From assembly GCA_029207755.1 (NCBI GenBank), contig JARCOQ010000026.1, forward strand, positions 1,671,001 to 1,735,000: DNA of 64,000 bases, given 5' to 3'. A program made the position numbers and the translations under genes. Each line of letters starts with the position of its first letter. The stretch's first letter is position 1. Below the pieces are notes generated by a model. It had not been told where the DNA came from and did not search any database. It saw only the letters and a list, made by a program, of their open reading frames with translations. This stretch comes from Chamaea fasciata (lineage: Eukaryota > Chordata > Aves > Passeriformes > Sylviidae). Shown in pieces: positions 38,301 to 50,800 of this stretch.

Positions 38301-41300
38301 GTCAGGCTGCAGAGATTGATGCTGAGCCAAGCAGGGATCTCCAGCAGACACAGGGACACCCTCTGTGGTCTCTGCTCTAGCAGCTCTGCAGGAGGAGCCC
38401 ACAGCTTCCTGTCCTCTGCCAGCTGCAGGACAGCCTCCAGTTCAGCCTTTGAACTCCCAAGCACCCACGTGTCTGCAGGAGTAAGACCGAAAGCTGAGGC
38501 AGAAGCCTCAGGTCTTTTCAATGCCTTCTCTGTGACACACTGTTCTCCTTTCCTGGAAACCAGGCCAGTGCCGCACTCTGTTCTCCTTGCAGAAATCCAA
38601 GCCCGTGCCAGAGCTCTGCCTTGTGCATCTGCTCTCTGAAGGGCAGGACAAACTCTTCCTAAGCTCCTCCTGAAGATTTCACCTTGATCTTGCTGCCTCT
38701 GCTGTGGCCAGGTTTGCTCGTGCCCTGCAAGATGCTGAGCATCCCAAAAACCAGCTGGCATCAGGGAGGTGCTCCAGAGCCAGGAGCATGCCATGCCATC
38801 CCATCTCCATTCCTCTTGGCCGTCTGCTGTCACAGGTGTTTGTCACCACCACCACTAACCACAGCCAGCCATCACAGCCACTGAGGTTTTCTCCAGTGAC
38901 CAATTTGCCTGTGTTTATGCTAACACCAAACAATTAATTGTCTATTTAATGACTCAGGTGAGGAGGGAGCCTGGCTCCTTCCTCCTGCCGTAGGGATCTG
39001 GCCAGCCCTATCCTGATGGCAGCACCCTACAGCGCTAAAGCTTCTCAGTTATAAATCCCCCATGATTAAGGGTAGCAGGTCACTGGTGAGAGTGACTTGA
39101 GAGCCGGGATCATTGTCACTTCTATCCCCAAAGCCGTTCAGCGAGCGTGGAGGTGAATAAAGAACACAGAACAGCCTGTGCTTTTATTACAAAAGGAAAT
39201 GCTGCTTTTTGTAGAAGGGAAAAGCATGTCAGATTACTATTATAAGCAATTGCCTAATGATCCCTACCTTTGCGTCATTGCTGAAGTACATCCGAGTCCC
39301 TTTTTGGGGTCTCTCCTCGCTGCACGTGTGTCACCAACGGGGCCAAGCCCGTGGCCATCCCGCCTGTGGGAGCCCTGCAGGAGACAGGACGGGGGAGAGA
39401 CGTGGGCACAGGAGCCTCCATATTCTTCCCCCCTCGAAATCTCCCCACCTCCCACCTCTTTTATCAGCTGCTGACAAGACTTGCCATGTGTGTAGGCGGC
39501 TCCCGAGCTTACAAGATGATTCCCCACTCCCCCCCACCTCCCTTCCATGAGAGGATTTCGGGGAGGGGGAGCGCAGCGTTCCTCCGGCTGCCGGCCTGTT
39601 CTGCAAGGCCTGTTGTGATGCTTTCAGAGAGCTCCATGTGGTAACTCTCTCCCAGGATTTCACATGACAGCCTCTTCCCCAGAAAGTCACAGCAGGGAGG
39701 GGAAGATTGCCGTGCGTGTGGGTGTTAGGAGGGAGCAGAGTGGGATGGGGAGATGGAGGGGAGAGGAGGTGTAACCACAGACTAAACCAGAACGAATCCT
39801 CTTGGAAGAGCCTTGCATTTCTGATCCCAAGGCTCCCATCTCCTGCCTCTTCCTCTTCATTTAAAAGAACGTCAATCCTTGTTAGGTCCAGCAGAGAAAA
39901 GAGGAGTCAAGCAGAATCATCTCCTTCCTTCCCTCAACACATCTCAGGGGACCAGGAGAGGCAAACAGAACGCGAACTAACTGGATAGAGGCAGAGATGT
40001 GCACACTGGGGAGAGCCCTCCCCAGCCACGGGTGTCTTCCCTGGAGAGACATGAGCGGCCGTTAATGACATCTCCATCTGACAAACGATCACAGTGCATG
40101 TCATTACGACCCAGTGCTTCCCCGGGGCTCTGGCAGAAAATGACCCCAATGAGCTTCAGTTCTTGCAATCACAGCTGCTCCCCATGAACGTTCAGCGTCC
40201 CTCGCAGGGCCCTCGGGGTTAAGCCTCGCTGAATGCCTCGGGCAAGCCAAGATTGACAGCCCTGCTCTGGGGCAGGGACCCCTAAAAGAAGAGCAGGGAA
40301 GCCCATGTGCCCCTGGCACAGCTCTCCAGGGCAGGGAGAGGGGTGGAGGCCTCGCACTTTTGAAAGGTTTAAAACGACCTCTGTGCTTCTTGGATCTGTC
40401 TGTCCCTCTCATCTTCTTCCTCCAGATGCTGTGAGTGCAGCACATCTCAGGTGGGTCCCGTGGTGGGTTCTCAGCAGAGAGACCCCCGAAACTGCCATCT
40501 GCATTTTGGCAGCCTGATGCACCTGGATCCCTTTAACAGGTCTGGCTGTGCCACCTAAATGGGCCAAAGGTCTCAGCCTGCCCAGCAAAACCAGAGCTGA
40601 GTCATTGCTGAGTGCCCCTATGTGAAAACAAGGAAAAATTCCTGCTGTAAAGCTGCTCTCTTCCTTCCCGCATTTCATCAGCAAGCAGCAACACGAGCTG
40701 GGTTTTCTCTGAACTCCATCTGCATCCTGTCCCCCTTGAATAACCTCCCATCCCTGCCTGGGGAAAGTGGGAGAAACCCCAAAGAGAACCACGGACTTCT
40801 AGAGAAAAGAGGCAGCGCTAGGGAGAGGTTCACACCTCAGTGCCTGCATTCCAGAGGTTTAAGGCAGATTGGATCTTTGTGTGTCCTGAAATAACTCCTT
40901 CAACACCTCCTGTGTCCTGCAGGCCAGGGGGGAGAGCAACAGGGAGGTATTTCCCATACCTGTGATTTTTGGGTAAGCCGGAATGGGGGGAAAGGTGGAC
41001 AAAAGGGAAGTGGTAGGAGCCGGAGTTTCAGTTTTATAGGCTGCAAACCCAAACCGACGTGCCTCCTTGCCGGTGTCCCACCGCAGCGATATTCGCGGCC
41101 AGGCACAGCCCAGTTCCTCCATGCAGCCTGCATTTCACAATCCCTTCCCAGCAGCCCAGCCTCTGCTTTCACTCTCTGAATTACCAAGGGGAATTTTCAT
41201 TACATCACCAGAAGCTCTTCCTCCTCGATAGCGACAGACTGTCAGTCTGCTTTGCAGGGGGGTTTTTGGGTGTGGGTGACGAGGGTATTTCTCTGGAATG

Positions 41301-43950
41301 AGAAATACCTCCCAAAAGCAGGTCCAGCCCAGGTCAGCCTCTCTCAGTGGCTCCATCCAGGCTGGGAAACGGCACTGGGCAGTGTGGGGCGGCTCCAACC
41401 GGTGCCTGAACAAAGCTTTCTCCCTGGAAGCCTTCCTGGGGGATAAGGCTCTTTCAGGCAGCTTTAAAAGTCGCCTGTGCCAAATCCAGAGGGGTCGGAA
41501 GTCAGCAATCTTCCAGCTTTCTGCCAGCGTAAGCAAAAGCAAATTTGCCTATTGGAGCTGGGATTTGCAGAATGATTCGCTGCAGCGTTCGAATCCCCCC
41601 CCCACGCCCTCGCCTTCTGTATCTTTTCTTGTTTGTTTGTTTTGGGTTTATCTTTTCAAATATCCTCCAGTTTAACGGTCAGGCTGGTGGCAGCTTCCCC
41701 GCAGCTCCGGGGCGGGGCTGATCTGATCCCTCTCCCAATCCGGTGACTTTTCAATCAGCCTCTTTCCTCCCTGGCAGCTTGCTTTCCTGCCCTCTCCTTC
41801 CCGTTCCTGGCTGTTTGTTTTGGGTTTGTCTCCTTTTTTATTATTATTTTTGAATCAAAACAAACTACCGGGTTCAAACTACTAGACAGGAACACGCTGA
41901 GCAGGAGCCTTTGCTCCTGGCAAGGGCTGTGGAAATTCGCCATGGAGAAACACCTCAGCCACGGAGAACTTGTTTTTAAGTAGCTGGGATGTCTGGACCA
42001 CAGCGGGGTCCGGACAGTTGGAAATCTGTGTCTCAGAGCTCCATAAAAGCACCGAGTTCCCTCAAATATATAACCACTGGCAAGAGCTCTGCACAGCTTG
42101 GGAGCAGGGAAGATAGCTCTGAAGTCACTTGGATTTACTCTGGCCTCCCCCAGCCTTGCTGGTATCATGATTCCTCATATAAGGCAATGAAGAGTCATTT
42201 CTGCCCCATCAGCCCATCCTTTCCCAGGAGCTCCAGATGGTTTTGCTCTCTGTCTCTCTTGTGTCTGCACTACTGGTAATTCAGGCCTGTCTCACATTAG
42301 TTTTTGAGCTGAAACCTTCCCACAATTAGAGTCTGTGCTTCTGCGCTGCAGAGGACGTAGGGCTGAGCTGGCAGAGCGCTGTCTGGGAGATCCATCCCAC
42401 ACACGAGTCCTGTTCAGGTTTCTCTATTTCAGTCAAGAGTGTGATTTTTCTAGTGAAATCATCAAAGCAAGACAGTCTCTGCTACAGATGGGCAGCGACA
42501 GCCATTTGAAGATGCCTCATACCTGGTTTGCCTCGGACAGGAGTTGTTGATTTCAATACAATCTCGTTTTACACCAATCTAACATCTCTCCCTTCTTCAT
42601 CCGGCCCTCCTTTCACAAGGAGAAGAGGTTATATTCCTTTCCCTGTTCCTCTGGGAGCTCCACACCACAAGTGTCAGGGAAATTTACCCAAGGACCAGAG
42701 CTCAGCAACTCACTGCTCAGGAAAAAATGTGCTCCACAGACACCCTCAAAGCATCCCTGCCTCTCTTGGAGCAGAGCTGTTTGGCCCTTGCCAAATTAAC
42801 TTGCTAATTAACAGGGTTTTTGATCCCAGGCAGGAATTTACCACTCTAAGGCCAAACCCAAGCGTGGTCCAAAACTTCCAGCTGGTCCAAAGCCCTGTGT
42901 GCTGTGGCAGGAATGTGAAGAGCTGACAAATGTCTGGGGAATGCAATCTCTGGGAGAGGACTTGGGTGTAGCAGACATCTCGGGATAAGCAGTAAGGGAG
43001 GGTTTATGGCAGGCACAGAATTAATGGAGAAGGAGCACAGGGAAAAGCAGGATTGCTGCAGGGCGTTTAGGAGAGGATGAAGCTTCATTTGTGCAGCTGA
43101 TTTACTCCTTCTGTGCCTTCATTCACCCATCAGACAGGGAAGTGTCATCATTATCCCCGCTGTGCCGACAGATCTGGGGTCTTTGCCTACAGCAATCCAG
43201 CGGCACCAGCACCGAAATCCTGGTTCCTTGTTCCCACCCCAGCTCTTGGAAGGATCCCGGTAATAATAATCATGCAAGCAGGCTTTGCTGAGAGAGATGA
43301 TTTCAGGAATGGTGATAGCTGGGAGACAGTGAGAGAGCCACGCTTGTCACATGAATAACCACAGTCTGTCCAGTCAGAGCTGACAGTCTAAGGCAAGGCA
43401 GCTCCTTCTGTGCTTATTTAAGAGGCTCTTCGTAGACACAGCAGATCTTTCTGCTTCACCTCCCCTGCATAATAAGAAGCAACGTCTTTCCTGTTAGTTT
43501 ATCTGCCTTTGGATGGGATATGAGGCTGGCAGACCCCTCCGGGCACGGGGGAACACTGGAAGGAAGTGGAGGCTTTTAACTTTCTGCATGAGTGCAGTGA
43601 GAATGTGGGTTGTAGTTTCAGTGCCTCTAAAGCTGGCACTCGGGGAGGAGTTCCCAGCTGAGTAAATCTTTACGTGATCTTCAGAAATGTTATCAAGGAG
43701 GGACACACAGTGAGGGACAAGGTCCTCCACTGGGATGGATGGATTTAGAGGGGGCTCCTGAGGTTATAGACATCCCTCTCCAACGAGAGATGTTAAAAAG
43801 CAAACTGCCCCAGGTTTGTTTTTTTTTTAAATACAAATCTTTTTTTCTGCACAATTCAGCCAGAAGATTCCCCCCATTCCAGGCCTCGCATGTGGCAGCC
43901 ATGGCAGTGCTGAGTGAGGGATGTTGAGGAGAAGATGTAAAGCTGCAGGG
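29330..43950. other. Gene-poor intergenic stretch between AK2 and RNF19B
   Basis: About 14.6 kb, less GC-rich than its flanks, without any protein family I recognise on either strand. All open frames are short and lack domain-like patterns. One CpG-rich island with splice donors occurs at 30,860-31,480. Simple homopolymers occur but no intact transposon. It may contain distal regulatory DNA for AK2 or RNF19B. Confidence 0.5.
30860..31480 (+). promoter_or_regulatory. CpG-rich element with two splice donors, possible unannotated first exon
   Basis: Within AT-richer intergenic DNA, this segment is CpG-dense, contains a (CAG)5 run at about 31285 and a CRE-like TGACATCA at 31366-31373. It has two consensus donors on the plus strand: CTGCAG-GTAAGG with exon end at 31048, and GGGACAG-GTAAGG with exon end at 31470. 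It could be the promoter and first exon of a long non-coding RNA or a distal RNF19B start. I find no conserved peptide. Confidence 0.35.
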
Positions 43951-43952
43951 AG

Positions 43953-44065
43953 AATCATAGAATAAGATGAGTGGAAAGGGACCCATCAGGACCATCGAGT
44001 CCCACTCCTGGCCTTATGCAGGACACGCCATGAATGCCACCATGTGCCTGAGAGCGTTGTCCAAA
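43953..44065 (-). mobile_element. CR1 LINE 3' fragment upstream of RNF19B
   Basis: AGAATCATAGAATAAGATG, GGAAAGGGACCCATCAGGACC and CGAGTCCCACTCCTGGCC are a diverged reversed CR1 terminus. It directly precedes the CTGAGGGG minisatellite. Confidence 0.75.
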
Positions 44066-44074
44066 CATTGAGGG

Positions 44075-44450
44075 AATCGGGGTGCTGAGGGGGAAACAGG
44101 ACCGCTGAGGGGACCAAGAGACTGAGGGGAGCCGAGAGGAGCCAGGGTGCTGAGGGGAAATGGGGAGCTGAAGGGTGTTTAGGGGACATGGGGGCACTGA
44201 GAGGAGCCAGGAGTGCTGACAGAACAGGGATGCTGAGGAGAGTCGAGCGCTGAGGGGAGCAATGGCGCTGAGGGGAGATGGACGCGCTGAGGGGCGCAGG
44301 GGCTGAGGGGAGCAATGGCGCTGAGGGGAGGTGGAGGCGCTGAGGGGAGCAATGGCGCTGAGGGGAGGTGGAGGCGCTGAGGGGCGCAGGGGCTGAGGGG
44401 AGCAATGGCGCTGAGGGGAGATGGAGGCGCTGAGGGCCGGGGGGCACTAA
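44075..44450. repeat. CTGAGGGG minisatellite upstream of RNF19B
   Basis: About twenty copies of 15-18 base units built on GCGCTGAGGGGAGCAATG and GCGCTGAGGGGAGGTGGAG. It is most regular from 44,225 to 44,440. It ends roughly 370 bases before the RNF19B start codon and produces false repetitive open frames on the minus strand. Confidence 0.88.
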
Positions 44451-44499
44451 GGGGAGCCCAGAAACAGAGCAGAGGCTCAGCTCTACCTCGCTGAGATGC

Positions 44500-44811
44500 T
44501 TCAGAGACTCTTACAGGCACCGCAGCCGCGGTTCGGAGACAGAAACAGGAACAGGGACACCCGAGCGGGCACCGCGGGCTCCGCGGCTGCCCGGGGGCGT
44601 TGCCCACAACCGAAATGGCGGCGGCGACGGCCGCGCCCGGTGCGGGGCGGGACGAGGCGGGGCCGCTCTCACCCGGCCCCGGCGCCGCTTTCGTTACAGC
44701 GCGGCCGAGGCAGCGCCCGGCGGGACGCGGCGCCCGGAGCCCCCGGACTGATCCGCTGCCTCCACCTCGGACCGCGCCGCCGGTGACACCGCCGGGCCAA
44801 CCTTCACAGCC
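44500..44811 (+). promoter_or_regulatory. RNF19B: RNF19B CpG-island promoter and 5' leader
   Basis: This is very CpG-rich sequence with a YY1-type motif AAATGGCGGC at 44613-44622, which often lies just downstream of a transcription start in TATA-less promoters. That would place the start near 44,600 and give a leader of about 200 bases. Confidence 0.6.
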
Positions 44812-47800
44812 ATGGGCTCCGAGCGGGACTCCGAGTCGCCGCGCTCCTCGTCCATCCACTCGGCCGCCGCCAAGTGCCCCAAGCCCGGCCGCCGCCGCCG
44901 CCTCTCCTTCCAGAGCGTCTTCTCCGCCGCCGCCGCCTCCGCCGCGGGCGGCCGCCGCCGCGCCAAGGCCGAGCCGCCCCCGGCCGCCCCGCCGCCGCCC
45001 CCCGCCGCCCCGCCGGCCCCACCGCCGCCGCCGCCGCCGCCGCCCCCCGAGGAGGCTCCGGTGGTCCCGGAGGGCGAGGAGGAGCTGGAATGTCCGCTGT
45101 GCCTGGTGCGGCAGCCGGCGGAGAACGCGCCGCGGCTGCTGTCGTGCCCGCACCGGTCGTGCGGGGCCTGCCTGCGGCAATACCTGCGCATCGAGATCAC
45201 CGAGTCCCGCGTCAACATCTGCTGCCCCGAGTGCAGCGAGCGCCTCAACCCCGCCGACATCCGCCGCCTGCTCCGCGACTCCCCGCACCTCGTCGCCAAG
45301 TACGAGGAGTTCATGCTGCGCCGCTGCCTGGCCGCCGACCCCGACTGCCGCTGGTGTCCGGCCCCCGACTGCGGGTGAGTGCTGCGGGGGGACCGGGGCT
45401 GCCCGTGGGATGCTGCCCTCCGTCCTGGGACAGCCCGGGCAGCGGGGGACCTGCTCGTGTCTCCATCCTGGGACACCCTGGGGAGGGGGAAACCTGCTGT
45501 CCTCTCCATCCTGGGACAGCGTGATTCCTGTCCCTTCCGTCGTGGGACGGCTTGACAGGGGAAAGCTGCTGTCTCTTTAGGGTGCTGAGGACATCTCTCT
45601 GTCCTGTCTTGGGGAAGGTAGATTCCCACCCGGGAGGGATGCTGCCTGTCCCCAGCACGTCCTGGGATAGCCGGGTGAAGTGTAACCCGCTCAGTAGGGT
45701 CCTGCTGTGTCCCGTGAGGAGCCCTCGCTGCAGGGGTTCTTTGCTTATCTGCAGTCTGTTCAGGACAGCTGATAGGCCTTGGGTACCAAAATTCCATCTA
45801 TCCCTATCATCTCTCTAGAGCCCCAGGATTTGACCTTGGGGGTCGTAAAAACACAGACAAATCGGGTTAGGAGTGGTGTGACTTAAAGGGGGTTTTAGCA
45901 GAGCCATCGTTTCCCTAATTTAACAGAAACCTTTTCTTCTGCACAAATGGTAAGTGTGGACTTTCCCAGCTGTGTGTTTCGCTGCCAGTCCTGGGGACAG
46001 TGCATGGGGACAACTCTGTAGCCTCCAGTCTCCAGTAGTGGGGAAGAAGGAGCCGTAACCAGTCACTTTTTCCCAGTGAGGACGTGAAAACACGGCGGAG
46101 AGGAGTGATGTTGACTCACTGTCTGTTGCCCAAGTGAGGAAACGTCTCTGTCCAGAAGTCAACCCAGCCAAGCCTGATGACTGTGTAGTTATGAACGTGT
46201 TGCTTTCATTTTCTCTTCCCTTTTCTTTTAAACGAACTCTGTTAGGTTTCTGTTTTGGGCGTGAGCCAGAGCTGCCTGGAAAAGGGCTTTGTCGGGGAAC
46301 TTGAGAGAAGTGCTGTGAAGTTGAGCTACAACTTAGCTTGGATGGCAGTTCTGGGTAGAAAGAACATGAAAGGAAAGTCTGACCTAGTAGTCGGAATGGA
46401 AAAGATGGTGGGAGGGTTGTGAAGATTTAATCAGAGCCTTGTAATAGACATCCTATGCAAATCAGTGAACCTGGCTCCGGTTACCCATTTCACGGCCTCT
46501 TGAGCATCCTGTATAAGGGCTTGTTCTTCCAGAGGGTGAAGTTAACAGCAAACAACACCTTTGCTCCTTTATGAAGTCAAATCAAGTGCAAGATCTCGAT
46601 ATTTCAGCAGCGCTGGGGATAAGATTAGGGAGATAGAGCAGGTTGTGCTGCCACGGAGGGAATGCCTCTGCTGGTAACCGGCTAGAGAAAATCCGAAAAT
46701 CCGGTTCCTGCTCAGCGAATCTCAGCTCCTTGACTATTGTGATGTTATCTGTGCCCAGGATAAGGTGTACAAACAGCGACGTCACCCGGGGCTTGCTGGT
46801 TGGAAGGAGCCAGCTCCAGCTCGGGGCCCGGAGGGCGTTGCCTCCGTGACAGCAACGCAGCCTGAGCCTGATCCTTTCCTCTGGGGGGGTTTGGGCAGGC
46901 TGGTGGCACACACGGCTCTTTCTCTGGGCTAAAGCCTCCTCCCTGGTTAGTCAGGGAGCGGGATGAGCCAGGTGACAGTGCTGGCATCCTCCTCCCAGCT
47001 GCCCAGAAGAGCAAGAAGCGACCCCGAGGCTGTTGGAGATGCTGGAGACAGCTCTCGCGGACCAGCGCTGCTGGTGTGTCTGTAGCGCTCGAACAAAGGC
47101 TGTTGGAATCAGCCCTCCGGCAGGGAGAGGAATTAATCACCCTATTCATTCTTCCCGGCAGAGCTTGTGTGGCTGTGCTTATGTAAAATCAGGGTATGAA
47201 TTATTTACAGCGGGCTTTCCCCGCTGTAGTAGTGCCGAGTACGGGAGCGTAGGGCTGGGGGCACGGCAGAATGATGCTTGTCCCTGGATGTCACCCACCA
47301 CTGTCACCCGAATTAAAACTCTCCAACAACGTTATTTCAGTGTCAGGGAATCAAGGCGTTTACTTTATTCTGGCCAGGATGTGCAACAGAAGTCGTTTCA
47401 TCCACACATGCCCGGCTTGTGCAGTGAAAATCCTTCCATCCCACCTGGTTCTTTACCAGACTTTTCACGTATTTATACGTTAAAAAAACCCAAAGAAATT
47501 CACCTTCATTGGTCTTAAATTACACAATGATTCGATCTCCTGTTGGTCATTGATCCCGTCGATGCTAATTTGGCCCTCATTCTTTGGTTCTCTTATTGAT
47601 CTTTTCCCAGACCAGGTGTCTCCAGCCTCGCCAGGGGGTGATGTTTGTTGATGTCCGTTTATCTCCTGTTTCCTCTGGCTCTTCTCAAATCTGTCGATTT
47701 TCAGCTCATGAGGCCTCACCCGGGCTTTTGAAGAGAAACTTCAATTCCCCTCCCCCGGGGCAAAGGCGAACAAAACCCCTGAGTGAAATTACAACAAAAA

Positions 47801-50800
47801 AAAAATGCTAAAAGCTGTATCATTTCCAACGCCACCAAGGTGGGCAGAGCTGGGGTATGGCCCTGGGTGTCACCCCCACCGAGGTGGTGGCATCATGGGG
47901 CTGCAGGGCTGTGACAGAGCCCTAAAAACATCCTGTGCCTTCCTCACACCCTGCAACGTTTCCTAAATGAAAGAGCCTGGCTGTGCTGCCCGGGAGGAGG
48001 AGGAGGAGGAGGACAACACAACAGCGATGCGTGTTTCCATGGAAACCCTGGTCAATTGATGCGCCATCAATCGCAAAACAAATCATTTTCTGTGTTTGCA
48101 GCTCCGGGTTTCCCCCCCGCCCCACAGCCCTTGCCACAATCAGGTGCTATTGCTGTCTAGTGTTTGTCACACTGCAGCCTTCCCAAAAGCTTGGGAGAAA
48201 AACGGAACCTTTAAAGGAAACGGAGCTGTGTGGGCTGAGATCCGTGAATGGGCAGGAGGAGGGACGGAGGAAACTCGTGGCCATCCAAGGAGGGGGCTGG
48301 AAGCGGAGCTGTGCCGTTCCTGGGGTCTCAGGAAGACACTCATGTTGCTTTGGGGGGGAAAGTCAGGGAGGAGAATTCAGTTTCCCTTCTTGACTGCTGG
48401 GACCGAGCCTGAAAATGGCCACTTAAGCCAGCAATGTGTCAGGGGTCAGTGGAAGAGGAGAACCACTGTCCATCCAGGTCCTGCCATGACTATTCCTCAG
48501 CATTTCACTTCAAAACCCTCTCTCTAGTTGACCTTGACGTGGAGATGTGTTATTTCTTTCCCCACTAGACGAGTCCTGGAGCTTCTTTCCCCACAGCTGT
48601 GGGCTTGTGCATGATACTTCAGCTCCAGCAACAAAATATAAATGCTGATGATTTTAATTTCTCGGGTGTTTAAAAAAACCCAGCGTTTTGAGCGAGGAGT
48701 TAATTTAGAGTGTGGGGTTGCTTAATATATTACACTGAGCTCTCCTAGGCTGCTGGTATGGTTTGAAATAGCAGTGTCACAACACAGCTGGGCAGATGAA
48801 GCTTTTCTTTTCTGCTCTGCCAAGGGCATGCCAGAGGGTAGTGGCAGGGTGAGGATGTTTAGTGGGATATTCCTTAGACAAGGTGCGCAGGAATCAAATT
48901 CATCCCTCCCAACCCCCTGGGCTGTCTGCGTCACAGTGTTATCCTATAGGAACAGAGTGGTTTGGGTTGAAAAATTCATCCAGGCATGGGCTGGGACCCT
49001 TCCAGGGATGGGGTTTTCCTGTCTGTCCTCCTGCTGGGCTCAGGTGCAGGTGTGTGGATGCACAGGTAGGGCTGCAGTCGTGCCTGCCAGCCCTCAGATG
49101 CTGTTTCTTTGGCGATGCTGTCGTAGCCTGGCAGGATGAAGTTGCTCAAACTCCCACGGGATATGAATCATTGTGGTATGACACATTCAGTGGTTCTCAC
49201 GCTGCTGCCTCGGAGAAGAAGAGGCAAATACAACTCCAGCCACATGAGCTCTAAATATGAAGCCTTAAATAGGAGCTATTCTCCTCTGACCACTAACAGA
49301 AATACTGAGGACGGGCAACAAAAATACCCTTTTGCCATATGGGTGTCGCAGGACTGGGGAGGCGCTGCTGGAATTGCTCGTGGCAGCCCCTGCCAATGGA
49401 AACAGCCTCATCCTCAGTGGCTGTCAGTCACATTTCTGCAGCACTGCTTGGTGATGCTGCTTAGGCTTCTGTGTGCACAGGACACTTCCTTCTGGGCGTG
49501 TCACACTACTGCCACAGTCAGCTGGTGGAGCTTGGCCTCTCTCTCGCTTGCACAGTTGATCATTTTACTCCAATTTTGGCTTGTTCCAAAGGCAGGGCAC
49601 TGTTCTTCACCACTCTTTGGAAGAGGAAGCTCCGTGGAGATCATCTGGAGCTCGCTTGTTGGCTTAGCTACATGTGGAACTGTTATCCCACTTTTTTAGA
49701 GTCATTTAGTTGATAGAAGTGCCTGGGACAAGCTCAGCTTTCCTAGACTCCTCTGGACTGTACAGCATCCACCCATAGATCTGTCCTGAGGAAATGAGGG
49801 ATGTGTGTGTGCCTGGAAAGAGCAGCCAGAGCCTGTCCTGGGAGGAAACAGCAAGGAGTCAGCTGGGCACACTGGGCCAGACAAATCTGGCCTCGGTGAA
49901 TTGCCAGTGAGAACTGCCAGCAGTTACTGAGGAGAGAACAACTCAGCATCTCAAGCTGCCTGCATGAAAGGTCCCTGCCCTGAGTAACCCAATTAGCACT
50001 GCTTAATTTCAGGGCCTGCAGGGAGCTCAGGAATGTGTCTGCTCTGGAGGCTGCTGTGCCAGTGTCCAGGAATGAGACGGGAGAGGTGGCCTGGTGGCTC
50101 TGGGTGTCCTGCCCTGCTCCAGCCTGGTAACTTTGTGTTTTAATCCTCCCGGCAGGTACGCGGTGATCGCCTACGGCTGTGCCAGCTGCCCCAAGCTGAC
50201 CTGCGAGAGGGAGGGCTGCCAGACAGAGTTCTGCTACCACTGCAAGCAGATATGGCACCCCAACCAAACCTGCGACATGGCCCGGCAGCAGCGGGCACAG
50301 ACCCTGCGGGTACGGACCAAGCACACCTCGGGCCTCAGCTACGGACAGGAGTCTGGGCCGGGTATGCACTTACCCATTTCTCATAAAATATCCCAAGTTG
50401 GATAGACCCTCAAGGCTCCTTGCCCTGCACAGGGCAGCTCCAAGAGTCACACCCTGTTTTTTTAATTGCTGGGCTGTCTGTGTGTGTGTGTGTGTGTGTT
50501 GAGAAAGAGGCACCTCTGTGCAAACCTCCTCCCCTTAAAGCCCGAGTGTCTCTCCAGCAGCTGTGAAACTCAAGAGTCATTTCCCTTCCCTCTTGCGTGT
50601 TAGAGCACATCTGATCTCCCCCAGCAGCACCAAACAGCTCAGTAGGTGATGATGTGCCTTTTGGGTCCTTTTGTGTCATGGCAACTCCCCTCATCCGCCC
50701 CAGCCCTGCTTGTGGCTCTTTTGATCTTGGATGTTCTTGCTTTTTTTGCTGATCTAAACCCTGAACAACAGTAAAGAAGCAGTCACTTCTTTACTGTTGC

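Noticed and set aside
44179..45288. Minus-strand frame of 369 codons opposite RNF19B exon 1
   Set aside because: It is antisense to a clear RBR-ligase exon and extends through the CTGAGGGG repeat, so it is a shadow frame.
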